From Toxorhynchites rutilus septentrionalis (Eukaryota > Arthropoda > Insecta > Diptera > Culicidae): a DNA stretch of 64,000 nt. Within the stretch, counting starts at the first letter, position 1, and every line of letters begins with the position of its first letter. Location of the stretch: NCBI RefSeq assembly GCF_029784135.1, contig NC_073745.1, positions 316,298,287-316,362,286 of the forward strand, given 5' to 3'. Both the position numbers and the translations under genes were made by a program. Below, one piece after another: positions 8,547 through 21,405 of the stretch. A model generated the notes under the pieces. The model did not search any database. It had not been told where the DNA came from and worked only from the letters and a program-made list of their open reading frames with translations.

Positions 8547-9586
8547 ATCAACATATTCATAAAGAGTAAACAGTAAACTAATCCATTTTTCAGGTAGATA
8601 GGTAGGTATTCACGTAGGAGAAGAAAATAAAACAACATATTTAAAATATATATTTAACAAAAGCTGTCTCCTTTGTATAGTCCTACGTCAATCCGGTTAT
8701 GTCCCCGACATTACCTACCCGTCTTTTTGCCTTTCTCGTTCCATCGTCGATAACTTTTTGGTGTATCCTTCAATCTTGACGAATTCTGTACTACAGAATA
8801 AACAAACCACCCGAATCAAAACGCTGGCAATAGTTTCTCGATGTGACAACTAGGGGCGCTCAAGTGAATAAAAATAAGCGACCAAATTATAACTGAAACA
8901 CTCTTTATTTCTTAAGCTGCATTATAAGAACGCATACTTCTAAATTATGTCTGTGTTGCTAGTCTGGTTTACACTAAAATAAAAATTACACAGACCGCGC
9001 ATCGTGCGAACACAGTTCAGCAATCGTAAATTGAATGAAAATTTTTTCGATCGAAAATGAATCGCTAGCAGATCTTGATTCAAATGCAATCGAGGATCAG
9101 GATCAGTTGAAGCACGCACGGCAAAGATTCGACTAGCGAATAAGCGAAGCTGGTAATTATTTTTTCCTAACCTTCTGAATATGGATAGCCTGCTCAAAGT
9201 GAATTATGGTATAAGTGACAAGCTTTCTCAAAATTTCAGAAACTCAAAGTTAGTGAAAAAATCAAATAAAGTTTTTTTTTTTGAGGCGCCATTTTCATAG
9301 TTTGCCGGGGGCGCTGTCTACCCTCACTACGTCGCTGGTGGTGTGCAAGTCAAGCTAGAAATTCAAGAATGAAATGCTATAGTACAAACATTGGTAGCAT
9401 TGAATGAATGCCTTCATTGAGTGAGCGTTTCGAGAAACGATAAAATGCCAATTTGAGCAGATTTTCAAAATAATTCCCAGAATGAACATGTACTGTTGAT
9501 TGCTCGCTGACTAGAGCGACACCGAAACCCTGAACTTACTGAATATCCTAGTAGTTTTTCAGTATCGCTTAGCAAAAACAACATTC

Positions 9587-11727
9587 ACTCCCAAATTAAT
9601 ATCGTCCATTTTTAGCAGCCCTAAAAAATTTGGGTACTCGCAGATACCTTTTGAAGTCTTTGGTTAAGGAAAAATTAGATATAATATTCCAAGGGCAGCG
9701 AAAAGGTATTTTTTTCTGGGTGGCAATATAAAGACCCTCCACTGCCTTATAAAGAGATAAAGCTTCTCAACAAATCTTCCGGAGTTTCTGGAAGCGTTAA
9801 AAATAATGTATTTTGATGATTATTCTATCACACTTTTCAAATATAAATAATGAATGGAATTTCACTTTCCAGTAGCGAATCTGTATAGAGTAACACATCT
9901 CATACTTTTATCCATATTTTAACACACCCAACCGCTTCCAAGCCTGGTGGAAACTGTCAATGTTGGGCCATAATTCGGGCCCCGAACTCAATGTTTACAA
10001 AAATGTCCAATTAGTGGTGAAAATGCCCAATTAAAAGGGTCGCATTACATGTTTGCCCAATAAGCTAGATGTCGAATTGGATGTGATTTACTGTATTTTA
10101 TTTTGCTGTTTTCATTGAACAATTTTATTAATTTTCCCTTTTTTATCACCATGTTACCTCTGATAAGAATATCTGTGTATTGTAATGTCCTACAGGAACG
10201 TTACCAAAATCAAATAAAACTGTTTGAAAAGGTTAATTGGATTTGCTCTTGACTTAGTTGGTAAAAGATTGTGTTAGTCTACAAAATCTTCGTAAAAACT
10301 AAAAGTAATCGATTTATTATGTCTTCCCGATATTTTATTTCACTACATCTACACAAATCAGAAAGTTTTAAGCTTTAATATGATTTACATCCCATCTTCA
10401 TGTGCTTATTTTTTACAAGGTTGCAGCATTTCAAAAATCACCTAAAAATTTCAACTTCGCATTCTGTTCCTCTAATTGCTTTACCGAGTGTAAGGGAAGC
10501 AACATTAAATTTGCTGCCACCCTTACATGTTCATTCGTAATTTATGAAACTGTTCAATCTATTTCGTACAGTTGTTACAAGAAGTAATACTAGATGGCCG
10601 ACTGGCGATCATGGCGCACTCTAGTTTTGAATAGCACGCAATTGGCATCTTGAAGATACAGACAGTGTCGCTGCCTATCATGAGCGAACGTAAAAATAAG
10701 ACATGCGCATAAGCATCTCTAGCATCGGTAACGAAGGATGGTAAGGCGAAACCAACAAAAAAAAATTTTTTACATAGGGAGGAAATAGTGATCACCCAAC
10801 GAAATAATAAAACATACCGAAGTCGCTTAACGCCAGCGATCCCGGGGACCCTGCTCGTTGCAACTTGGTATGGTCGATGTGTAATGGATCAGTTTTTTGT
10901 TACTCATAAAAAGCGTAATTTAGTTGCCGTTATGAACGGTAAATGTCTAACCTATTTAAAAAGTTGTCTCCCCTACACTGGATGAATCAATTAGAACAGA
11001 GTGCAAACTCGAAATTTTTAGGTGACTTTGAAATGCTGTAAAAAACTCAACGCATGAAGATGGCATGTACATAATTTTAAAGCTTAAATTTTCAAGGTTT
11101 GTATTATTTTACGAACAAATTTTCATCCTTATTTGTGTAGATGTAGTGAACAAAAATATCGAGAAGACATAATAAATCGATTTTCAAAGATTTTGTGGAA
11201 TAACACCTTTTTTTGCCATCTAAGTCAATAGCAAATACAAATTAATCTTATCAAACAGTTTTCATTTGATTTTGAAAACGTTCTTGTACGACCTTTCAAT
11301 ACAGAGAAATTTTACGATATATTCCGAAGAAAGCAACACTATCTGCTCCATTATTTTTTTTTCTTATCATAGCTAACCTAATGATAAAAAGGGAGGCTGT
11401 TTTGGGATGTTAAAATATGAATGAAAGTAACAAATGTGTTACTCTATTATATAGAACACATATTCGTTACTGGAAAGTAAAATTTCATTCATGATTTATA
11501 ATTTAAAAGTGTATTTATTCTATCCTAAAAATAGATTATGTTTTTCGCTTCCAGAAACTGCGGAACCTTGGTTGGGAAGTTGTAACCATTTTTCATAAAA
11601 CCGTAGCCGTAGCTGCACTTGGAATATTATATGTTTTGTTTGGAATATTTTTAAAGACTTCTAAAAATATCTGCGAGTACTCAATTTTTTTAGGGCTGCT
11701 AAAAATGGACAATATTTATTTGGGAGT
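9587..11727. repeat. Imperfect palindrome, U2/U3 junction
   Basis: Right arm 9587-10496, left arm 10970-11727. Confidence 0.8.
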
Positions 11728-11744
11728 CATTTTTATGTAGAAAA

Positions 11745-12152
11745 ACCGAGATTTTAGAGCTGTTTATCGAGTGTATGAGGCTTAGAAACGATATAAGAAT
11801 CAAAAGGAAAAATACTAAAATTAGATATTATAATTCCAAGTTCGATCGTTGTGAAATAGATCCTAAAAACTTATGGTCTATAATAAATGAAGTCGTATTC
11901 AACGAAACAAGCAAAATTCTAAATAGGGAAATAACGTTAATTAAAAATGGCATTAAAATTGAGTTGGCATACCGTATAGCTTAAATCAGTGAAATTTCTT
12001 ATCAGTGGAATTTCTCTATCGCACGAGATATTTTGAGACAATAGAATTAACAAAATTAGCAAATCAAATGCTTAGAAACAGTATTTATCCTAAAACGTTA
12101 AACATTGCTAGAGTTATTCCCTTTATTTAATTCAGGCGGTCGTACTTCGAAA
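11745..12152 (+). pseudogene. LINE reverse-transcriptase relic, copy in U3
   Basis: Residue 8 of the 69-codon frame is Ile instead of Asn (AAGAATCAAAAG). AATAGAATTAAC is also private to this copy. Confidence 0.68.
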
Positions 12153-12242
12153 ACATGTTTTAGACCAGCGGACTTTCTTCAGAGGGGCTACAAACATGTG
12201 TTATTGATGGTGTTGCGGGCCGCAAAAAAGGAGGGTGATGTG

Positions 12243-13908
12243 CAGTGGCGTAGTGTGCGGGCGGCAAACTCGGCATTTGCCGGGGGCACTGGCCCTTTGG
12301 GGCGCCAAAATCCAGAAATTTCGAATAGCATTTTTTCCTACTATTATATTTCCCAATTATTATATTTCATCAAGAGTAGTTGTTTCTGTCCGTACATTAA
12401 TGAAACCAATAGCCTCTCTCTGATTTTCGCAAATTTGAAACACCCAATACCACATTACATCAACACCCTTTTGATTATTCGCTACGCATACCTGGGCGCC
12501 TCTCCATGCAATGCAAAACAAGCCAATACAGAGGAGCGGAGGAGAGCCGAAATAGGCCGTGAATATTAAAATTTGGTCGCATAAAGTAGGACATTTCTCA
12601 GCATAGAAATAACGTAAAAAGGGAAGGATGTTATTTTGTAGGTTCATCAACTTTAAGCTAAAAAACATAAAAATTTATTTTCGAACTTTTCGTGTGATAC
12701 GTTCAATTTCTGCACAGTACTGCTGGTAACTGTTTTTGCTATCTTCTTGGAAAAGTGGTGCATTTGAATAGTTTTTTGATGGTTCTGCCCCATTGCTTCA
12801 ATTTGCCTTTGATATTGTCCAATATCTCTCGAAAATCCGAACAATTTGGTGGATTGACAGTTTTTTCAATGAAGTCGATTTTATTCTCCATATACCACTT
12901 GATGCCATCCCGGTTGTAATGGCAGATTGTCAAGTCAGGCCAGAACTTCACTGGACCATTGTGTGATAGAATGAATGGCAAAATCCTGTTCTGAAGACAT
13001 TCCTCCTTGTGATTGTTGCCCCAGTGATGACAACTATTGTCTTCGTTCCACAACTACAGATCCCTTGCCAAATCATCAACTTACGGGCAAATTTATCTGC
13101 AACACACATGTGTCCTCCATGCATCCCTGGTAGGCCAACGAAAGGATGGCTTTTAGTTCCCTCGTCGCATCAATCGATCGATGAGATCAAGGAGACGTCG
13201 GTGTTCGACGCTACCCGGTAACGTTTGAGTACGGTATTTACAATCGATATTGGAAATTTGAGGAATTTTGTAATCTTTCCTCCCGACCACGTCGGGTTTT
13301 CAATGTGATTGCGCGAATTTTTTTTTTTGCCTTTCTCGTTCCATCGTCGATAACTTTTTGGTGTATCCTTCAATCTTGACGAATTCTGTACTACAGAATA
13401 AACAAACCACCCGAATCAAAACGCTGGCAATAGTTTCTCGATGTGACAACTAGGGGCGATGTGAATAAAAATAAGCGACCAAATTATAACTGAAACACTC
13501 TTTATTTCTTAAGCTGCATTATAAGAACGCATACTTCTAAATTATGTCTGTGTTATTGAAAGGCAACGTGCGCATCGTGCGAACACAGTTCAGCAATCGT
13601 AAATTGAATGAAATTTTTTTCGATCGAAAATGAATCGCTAGCAGATCTTGATTCAAATGCAATCGAGGATCAGGATCAGTTGAAGCACGCACGGCAAAGA
13701 TTCGACTAGCGAATAAGCGAAGCTGGTAATTATTTTTTCCTAACCTTCTGAATATGGATAGCCTGCTCAAAGTGAATTATGGTATAAGTGACAAGCTTTC
13801 TCAAAATTTCAGAAACTCAAAGTTAGTGAAAAAATCAAATAAAGTTTTTTTTTGAGGCGCCATTTTCATAGTTTGCCGGGGGCGCTGTCTACCCTCACTA
13901 CGTCGCTG
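12243..13908. mobile_element. hAT-like element, copy in U3
   Basis: 1,666 bp. Both the AAATGCAAAGCC stretch and the GGGGCGCTCAAG stretch are shortened. Short indel-hotspot state. Confidence 0.7.
12570..13485 (-). mobile_element. Tc1/mariner relic, copy in U3
   Basis: 916 bp. AAGTGG...TTTGAATAG near the relic C-terminus changes Gln to Leu, as in U4, U5, U7, U10, U11, U12 and U13. Confidence 0.8.
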
Positions 13909-14157
13909 GTGGTGTGCAAGTCAAGCTAGAAATTCAAGAATGAAATGCTATAGTACAAACATTGGTAGCATTGAATGAATGCCTTCATTGAGTGAGCGTT
14001 TCGAGAAACGATAAAATGCCAATTTGAGCAGATTTTCAAAATAATTCCCAGAATGAACATGTACTGTTGATTGCTCGCTGACTAGAGCGACACCGAAACC
14101 CTGAACTTACTGAATATCCTAGTAGTTTTTCAGTATCGCTTAGCAAAAAAAACATTC

Positions 14158-16298
14158 ACTCCCAAATTAATATCGTCCATTTTTAGCAGCCCTAAAAAAT
14201 TTGGGTACTCGCAGATACCTTTTGAAGTCTTTGGTTAAGGAAAAATTAGATATAATATTCCAAGGGCAGCGAAAAGGTATTTTTTTCTGGGTGGCAATAT
14301 AAAGACCCTCCACTGCCTTATAAAGAGATAAAGCTTCTCAACAATTCTTCCGGAGTTTCTGGAAGCGTTAAAAATAATGTATTTTGATGATTATTCTATC
14401 ACACTTTTCAAATATAAATAATGAATGGAATTTCACTTTCCAGTAGCGAATATGTATAGAGTAACACATCTCATACTTTTATCCATATTTTAACACACCA
14501 AACCGCTTCCAAGCCTGGTGGAAACTGTCAATGTTGGGCCATAATTCGGGCCCCGAACTCAATGTTTACAAAAATGTCCAATTAGTGGTGAAAATGCCCA
14601 ATTAAAAGGGTCGCATTACATGTTTGCCCAATAAGCTAGATGTCGAATTGGATGTGATTTACTGTATTTTATTTTGCTGTTTTCATTGAACAATTTTATT
14701 AATTTTCCCTTTTTTATCACCATGTTACCTCTGATAAGAATATCTGTGTATTGAAATGTCCTACAGGAACGTTACCAAAATCAAATAAAACTGTTTGAAA
14801 AGGTTAATTGGATTTGCTCTTGACTTAGTTGGTAAAAGATTGTGTTAGTCTACAAAATCTTCGTAAAAACTAAAAGTAATCGATTTATTATGTCTTCCCG
14901 ATATTTTATTTCACTACATCTACACAAATCAGAAAGTTTTAAGCTTTAATATGATTTACATCCCATCTTCATGTGCTTATTTTTTACAAGGTTGCAGCAT
15001 TTCAAAAATCACCTAAAAATTTCAACTTCGCAATCTGTTCCTCTAATTGCTTTACCGAGTGTAAGGGAAGCAACATTAAATTTGCTGCCACCCTTACATG
15101 TTCATTCGTAGTTTATGAAACTGTTCAATCTATTTCGTACAGTTGTTACAAGAAGTAATACTAGATGGCCGACTGGCGATCATGGCGCACTCTAGTTTTG
15201 AATAGCACGCAATTGGCATCTTGAAGATACAGACAGTGTCGCTGCCTATCATGAGCGAACGTAAAAATAAGACATGCGCATAAGCATCTCTAGCATCGGT
15301 AACGAAGGATGGTAAGGCGAAACCAACAAAAAAAAAATTTTTACATAGGGAGGAAATAGTGATCACCCAACGAAATAATAAAACATACCGAAGTCGCTTA
15401 ACGCCAGCGATCCCGGGGACCCTGCTCGTTGCAACTTGGTATGGTCGATGTGTAATAGATCAGTTTTTTGTTACTCATAAAAAGCGTAATTTAGTTGCCG
15501 TTATGAACGGTAAATGTCTAACCTATTTAAAAAGTTGTCTCCCCTACACTGGATGAATCAATTAGAACAGAGTGCAAACTCGAAATTTTTAGGTGACTTT
15601 GAAATGCTGTAAAAAACTCAACGCATGAAGATGGCATGTACATAATTTTAAAGCTGAAATTTTCAAGGTTTGTATTATTTTACGAACAAATTTTCATCCT
15701 TATTTGTGTAGATGTAGTGAACAAAAATATCGAGAAGACATAATAAATCGATTTTCAAAGATTTTGTGGAATAACACCTTTTTTTGCCATCTAAGTCAAT
15801 AGCAAATACAAATTAATCTTATCAAACAGTTTTCATTTGATTTTGAAAACGTTCTTGTACGACCTTTCAATACAGAGAAATTTTACGATATATTCCGAAG
15901 AAAGCAACACTATCTGCTCCATTATTTTTTTTTCTTATCATAGCTAACCTAATGATAAAAAGGGAGGCTGTTTTGGGATGTTAAAATATGAATGAAAGTA
16001 ACAAATGTGTTACTCTATTATATAGAAAACATATTCGTTACTGGAAAGTAAAATTTCATTCATGATTTATAATTTAAAAGTGTATTTATTCTATCCTAAA
16101 AATAGATTATGTTTTTCGCTTCCAGAAACTGCGGAACCTTGGTTGGGAAGTTGTAACCATTTTTCATAAAACCGTAGCCGTAGCTGCACTTGGAATATTA
16201 TATGTTTTGTTTGGAATATTTTTAAAGACTTCTAAAAATATCTGCGAGTACTCAATTTTTTTAGGGCTGCTAAAAATGGACAATATTTATTTGGGAGT
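14158..16298. repeat. Imperfect palindrome, U3/U4 junction
   Basis: Right arm 14158-15067, left arm 15541-16298. Confidence 0.8.
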
Positions 16299-16315
16299 CA
16301 TTTTTATGTAGAAAA

Positions 16316-16723
16316 ACCGTGATTTTAGAGCTGTTTATCGAGTGTATGAGGCTTAGAAACGATATAAGAAACAAAAGGAAAAATACTAAAATTAGATATT
16401 ATAATTCCAAGTTCGATCGTTGTGAAATAGATCCTAAAAACTTATGGTCTATAATAAATGAAGTCGTATTCAACGAAACAAGCAAAATTCTAAATAGGGA
16501 AATAACGTTAATTAAAAATGGCATTAAAATTGAGTTGGCATACCGTATAGCTTAAATCAGTGAAATTTCTTATCAGTGGAATTTCTCTATCGCACGAGAT
16601 ATTTTGTGACAATAGCATTAACAAAATTAGCAAATCAAATGCTTAGAAACAGTATTTATCCTAAAACGTTAAACATTGCTAGAGTTATTCTCTTTATTTA
16701 ATTCAGGCGGTCGTACTTCGAAA
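16316..16723 (+). pseudogene. LINE reverse-transcriptase relic, copy in U4
   Basis: AACCGTGAT instead of AACCGAGAT extends the open frame upstream by nine codons. A C-to-T change gives LFSLFNSGG, shared with U5 and U7. Confidence 0.68.
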
Positions 16724-16812
16724 ACATGTTTTAGACCAGCGGACTTTCTTCAGAGGGGCTACAAACATGTGTTATTGATGGTGTTGCGGGCCGCAAAAAG
16801 GAGGGTGATGTG

Positions 16813-18487
16813 CAGTGGCGTAGTGTGCGGGCGGCAAACTCGGCATTTGCCGGGGGCACTGGCCCTTTGGGGCGCCAAAATCCAGAAATTTCGAATAGCA
16901 TTTTTTCCTACTATTATATTTCCCAATTATTATATTTCATCAAGAGTAGTTGTTTCTGTCCGTACATTAATGAAACCAATAGCCTCTCTCTGATTTTCGC
17001 AAATTTGAAACACCCAATACCACATTACATCAACACCCTTTTGATTATTCGCTACGCATACCTGGGCGCCTCTCCATGCAATGCAAAACAAATGCAAAGC
17101 CAATACAGAGGAGCGGAGGAGAGCCGAAATAGGCCGTGAATATTAAAATTTGGTCGCATAAAGTAGGACATTTCTCAGCATAGAAATAACGTAAAAAGGG
17201 AAGGATGTTATTTTGTAGGTTCATCAACTTTAAGCTAAAAAACATAAAAATTTATTTTCGAACTTTTCGTGTGATACGTTCAATTTCTGCACAGTACTGC
17301 TGGTAACTGTTTTTGCTATCTTCTTGGAAAAGTGGTGCATTTGAATAGTTTTTTGATGGTTCTGCCCCATTGCTTCAATTTGCCTTTGATATTGTCCAAT
17401 ATCTCTCGAAAATCCGAACAATTTGGTGGATTGACAGTTTTTTCAATGAAGTCGATTTTATTCTCCATATACCACTTGATGCCATCCCGGTTGTAATGGC
17501 AGATTGTCAAGTCAGGCCAGAACTTCACTGGACCATTGTGTGATAGAATGAATGGCAAAATCCTGTTCTGAAGACATTCCTCCTTGTGATTGTTGCCCCA
17601 GTGATGACAACTATTGTCTTCGTTCCACAACTACAGATCCCTTGCCAAATCATCAACTTACGGGCAAATTTATCTGCAACACACATGTGTCCTCCATGCA
17701 TCCCTGGTAGGCCAACGAAAGGATGGCTTTTAGTTCCCTCGTCGCATCAATAGATCGATGAGATCAAGGAGACGTCGGTGTTCGACGTTACCCGGTAACG
17801 TTTGAGTACGGTATTTACAATCGATATTGGAAATTTGAGGAATTTTGTAATCTTTCCTCCCGACCACGTCGGGTTTTCAATGTGATTGCGCGAATTTTTT
17901 TATTGCCTTTCTCGTTCCATCGTCGATAACTTTTTGGTGTATCCTTCAATCTTGACGAATTCTGTACTACAGAATAAACAAACCACCCGAATCAAAACGC
18001 TGGCAATAGTTTCTCGATGTGACAACTAGGGGCGCTCAAGTGAATAAAAATAAGCGACCAAATTATAACTGAAACACTCTTTATTTCTTAAGCTGCATTA
18101 TAAGAACGCATACTTCTAAATTATGTCTGTGTTATTGAAAGGCATCGTGCGCATCGTGCGAACACAGTTCAGCAATCGTAAATTGAATGAAATTTTTTTC
18201 GATCGAAAATGAATCGCTAGCAGATCTTGATTCAAATGCAATCGAGGATCAGGATCAGTTGAAGCACGCACGGCAAAGATTCGACTAGCGAATAAGCGAA
18301 GCTGGTAATTATTTTTTCCTAACCTTCTGAATATGGATAGCCTGCTCAAAGTGAATTATGGTATAAGTGACAAGCTTTCTCAAAATTTCAGAAACTCAAA
18401 GTTAGTGAAAAAATCAAATAAAGTTTTTTTTTGAGGCGCCATTTTCATAGTTTGCCGGGGGCGCTGTCTACCCTCACTACGTCGCTG
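16813..18487. mobile_element. hAT-like element, copy in U4
   Basis: 1,675 bp, short indel-hotspot state. Confidence 0.7.
17147..18064 (-). mobile_element. Tc1/mariner relic, copy in U4
   Basis: 918 bp. ATCAATAGATCG replaces ATCAATCGATCG near 17750. The T-tract reads TTTTTTTATTGCC. Confidence 0.8.
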
Positions 18488-18736
18488 GTGGTGTGCAAGT
18501 CAAGCTAGAAATTCAAGAATGAAATGCTATAGTACAAACATTGGTAGCATTGAATGAATGCCTTCATTGAGTGAGCGTTTCGAGAAACGATAAAATGCCA
18601 ATTTGAGCAGATTTTCAAAATAATTCCCAGAATGAACATGTACTGTTGATTGCTCGCTGACTAGAGCGACACCGAAACCCTGAACTTACTGAATATCCTA
18701 GTAGTTTTTCAGTATCGCTTAGCAAAAACAACATTC

Positions 18737-20890
18737 ACTCCCAAATTAATATCGTCCATTTTTAGCAGCCCTAAAAAATTTGGGTACTCGCAGATACCTT
18801 TTGAAGTCTTTGGTTAAGAAAAAATTAGATATAATATTCCAAGGGCAGCGAAAAGGTATTTTTTTCTGGGTGGCAATATAAAGACCCTCCACTGCCTTAT
18901 AAAGAGATAAAGCTTCTCAACAAATCTTCCGGAGTTTCTGGAAGCGTTAAAAATAATGTATTTTGATGATTATTCTATCACACTTTTCAAGTATAAATAA
19001 TCAATGGAATTTCACTTTCCAGTAGCGAATATGTATAGAGTAACACATCTCATACTTTTATCCATATTTTAACACACCAAACCGCTTCCAAGCCTGGTGG
19101 AAACTGTCAATGTTGGGCCATAATTCGGGCCCCGAACTCAATGTTTACAAAAATGTCCAATTAGTGGTGAAAATGCCCAATTAAAAGGGTCGCATTACAT
19201 GTTTGTCCAATAAGCTAGATGTCGAATTGGATGTGATTTACTGTATTTTTATTTGCTGTTTTCATTGAACAATTTTATTAATTTTCCCTTTTTTATCACC
19301 ATTTTATCACCTCTGATAAGAATATCTGTGTATTGAAATGTCCTACAGGAACGTTACCAAAATCAAATAAAACTGTTTGAAAAGGTTAATTGGATTTGCT
19401 CTTGACTTAGTTGGTAAAAGATTGTGATAGTCTACAAAATCTTCGTAAAAACTAAAAGTAATCGATTTATTATGTCTTCCCGATATTTTATTTCACTACA
19501 TCTACACAAATCAAAAAGTTTTAAGCTTTAATATGATTTACATCCCATCTTCATGTGCTTATTTTTTACAAGGTTGCAGCATTTCAAAAATCACCTAAAA
19601 ATTTCAACTTCGCATTCTGTTCCTCTAATTGTTTTACCGAGTGTAAGGGAAGCAACATTAAATTTGCTGCCACCCTTCCATGTTCATTCGTAATTTATGA
19701 AACTGTTCAATCTATTTCGTACAGTTGTTACAAGAAGTAATACTAGATGGCCGACTGGCGATCATGGCGCACTCTAGTTTTGAATAGCACGCAATTGGCA
19801 TCTTGAAGATACAGACAGTGTCGCTGCCTATCATGAGCGAACGTAAAAATAAGACATGCGCATAAGCATCTCTAGCATCGGTAACGAAGGATGGTAAGGC
19901 GAAACCAACAAAAAAAAATATTTTTACATAGGGAGGAAATAGTGATCACCCAACGAAATAATAAAACATACCGAAGTCGCTTAACGCCAGCGATCCCGCG
20001 GACCCTGCTCGTTGCAACTTGGTATGGTCGATGTGTAATAGATCAGTTTTTTGTTACTCATAAAAAGCGTAATTTAGTTGCCGTTATGAACGGTAAATGT
20101 CTAACCTATTTAAAAAGTTGTCTCCCCTACACTGGATGAATCAATTAGAACAGAGTGCAAACTCGAAATTTTTAGGTGACTTTGAAATGCTGTAAAAAAC
20201 TCAACGCATGAAGATGGCATGTACATAATTTTAAAGCTTAAATTTTCAAGGTTTGTATTATTTTACGAACAAATTTTCATCCTTTTTTGTGTAGATGTAG
20301 TGAACAAAAATATCGAGAAGACATAATAAATCGATTTTCAAAGATTTTGTGGAATAACACCTTTTTTTGCCATCTAAGTCAATAGCAAATACAAATTAAT
20401 CTTATCAAACAGTTTTCATTTGTTTTTGAAAACGTTCTTGTACGACCTTTCAATACAGAGAAATTTTACGATATATTCCGAAGAAAGCAACACTATCTGC
20501 TCCATTATATTTTTTTTTCTTATCATAGCTAACCTAATGATAAAAAGGGAGGCTGTTTTGGGATGTTAAAATATGAATGAAAGTAACAAATGTGTTACTC
20601 TATTATATAGAACACATATTCGTTACTGGAAAGTAAAATTTCATTCATGATTTATTATTTAAAAGTTTATTTATTCTATCCTAAAAATAGATTATGTTTT
20701 TCGCTTCCAGAAACTGCGGAACCTTGGTTGGGAAGTTGTAACCATTTTTCATAAAAGCCGTAGCCGTAGCCGTAGCTGCACTTGGAATATTATATGTTTT
20801 GTTTGGAATATTTTTAAAGACTTCTAAAAATATCTGCGAGTACTCAATTTTTTTAGGGCTGCTAAAAATGGACAATATTTATTTGGGAGT
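18737..20890. repeat. Imperfect palindrome, U4/U5 junction
   Basis: Right arm 18737-19649, left arm 20124-20890. Confidence 0.8.
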
Positions 20891-20907
20891 CATTTTTATG
20901 TAGAAAA

Positions 20908-21315
20908 ACCGTGATTTTAGAGCTGTTTATCGAGTGTATGAGGCTTAGAAACGATATAAGAAACAAAAGGAAAAATACTAAAATTAGATATTATAATTCC
21001 AAGTTCGATCGTTGTGAAATAGATCCTAAAAACTTATGGTCTATAATAAATGAAGTCGTATTCAACGAAACAAGCAAAATTCTAAATAGGGAAATAACGT
21101 TAATTAAAAATGGCATTAAAATTGAGTTGGCATACCGTATAGCTTAAATCAGTGAAATTTCTTATCAGTGGAATTTCTCTATCGCACGAGATATTTTGTG
21201 ACAATAGCATTAACAAAATTAGCAAATCAAATGCTTAGAAACAGTATTTATCCTAAAACGTTAAACATTGCTAGAGTTATTCTCTTTATTTAATTCAGGC
21301 GGTCGTACTTCGAAA
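20908..21315 (+). pseudogene. LINE reverse-transcriptase relic, copy in U5
   Basis: Same variants as U4: upstream GTG extension, TTTTGTGACAAT and LFSLFN. Confidence 0.68.
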
Positions 21316-21405
21316 ACATGTTTTAGACCAGCGGACTTTCTTCAGAGGGGCTACAAACATGTGTTATTGATGGTGTTGCGGGCCGCAAAAAAGGAGGGTG
21401 ATGTG

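Larger units (their letters stand above)
6978..8723 (+). mobile_element. Histone-cassette insertion, copy 1 (U2)
   Basis: This 1,746-bp block is absent from the ten units that read straight from the T-tract into GCCTTTCTCG. It starts GACGTAGGACTA (6978-6989), whose reverse complement lies at 8678-8689; a further 34 bp after that, ending CTACCCGTC, is also absent from empty sites. T runs flank both sides, so the target duplication is hidden in the T-tract. Inside, in order: about 400 bp of probable histone 5' flank including a GATTGG (reverse CCAAT) motif near 7235, TATA and initiator, a retroposed element, two H2A relics, and a histone 3' stem-loop. No transposase. The mode of movement is unknown. 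Confidence 0.85.
6220..8888 (-). mobile_element. Tc1/mariner relic, copy in U2 split by the histone cassette
   Basis: The cassette 6978-8723 interrupts the relic at its T-tract, within the N-terminal transposase region. KLMIW is followed by QG here and in all other units (PG in U1). Confidence 0.8.
5884..9337. mobile_element. hAT-like element, copy in U2 (with nested cassette)
   Basis: Same ends and TSD pair. 3,454 bp because of the histone cassette. Has the CAAATGCATGGAGCC variant. Confidence 0.7.
4615..10975 (+). repeat. Tandem repeat unit U2 (6,361 bp), carries the histone insertion
   Basis: Same order of parts as U1, plus the 1.75 kb histone cassette at 6978-8723. It shares the rare GCAATACTAT variant with U9, and the GCGAATCTG and CACCCAACC variants with U12. 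It therefore looks like a mosaic of insertion-bearing copies. Confidence 0.97.
10976..15546 (+). repeat. Tandem repeat unit U3 (4,571 bp)
   Basis: Shortest full unit. Its private losses include about 10 bp where other copies read AAATGCAAAGCC or AAATGCATGGAGCC (near 12520), and a shortened GGGGCGATGTGAA near 13456. At the indel hotspot it carries the short state, with an AACGTG variant. Confidence 0.97.
15547..20129 (+). repeat. Tandem repeat unit U4 (4,583 bp)
   Basis: It has one A fewer in the purine run just before the hAT-like element (near 16797), which shifts the frames across that junction. It also has a duplicated ATTTTATCACC near 19301, the short indel-hotspot state, and a CTTCC variant in the spacer hairpin. 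Confidence 0.97.
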
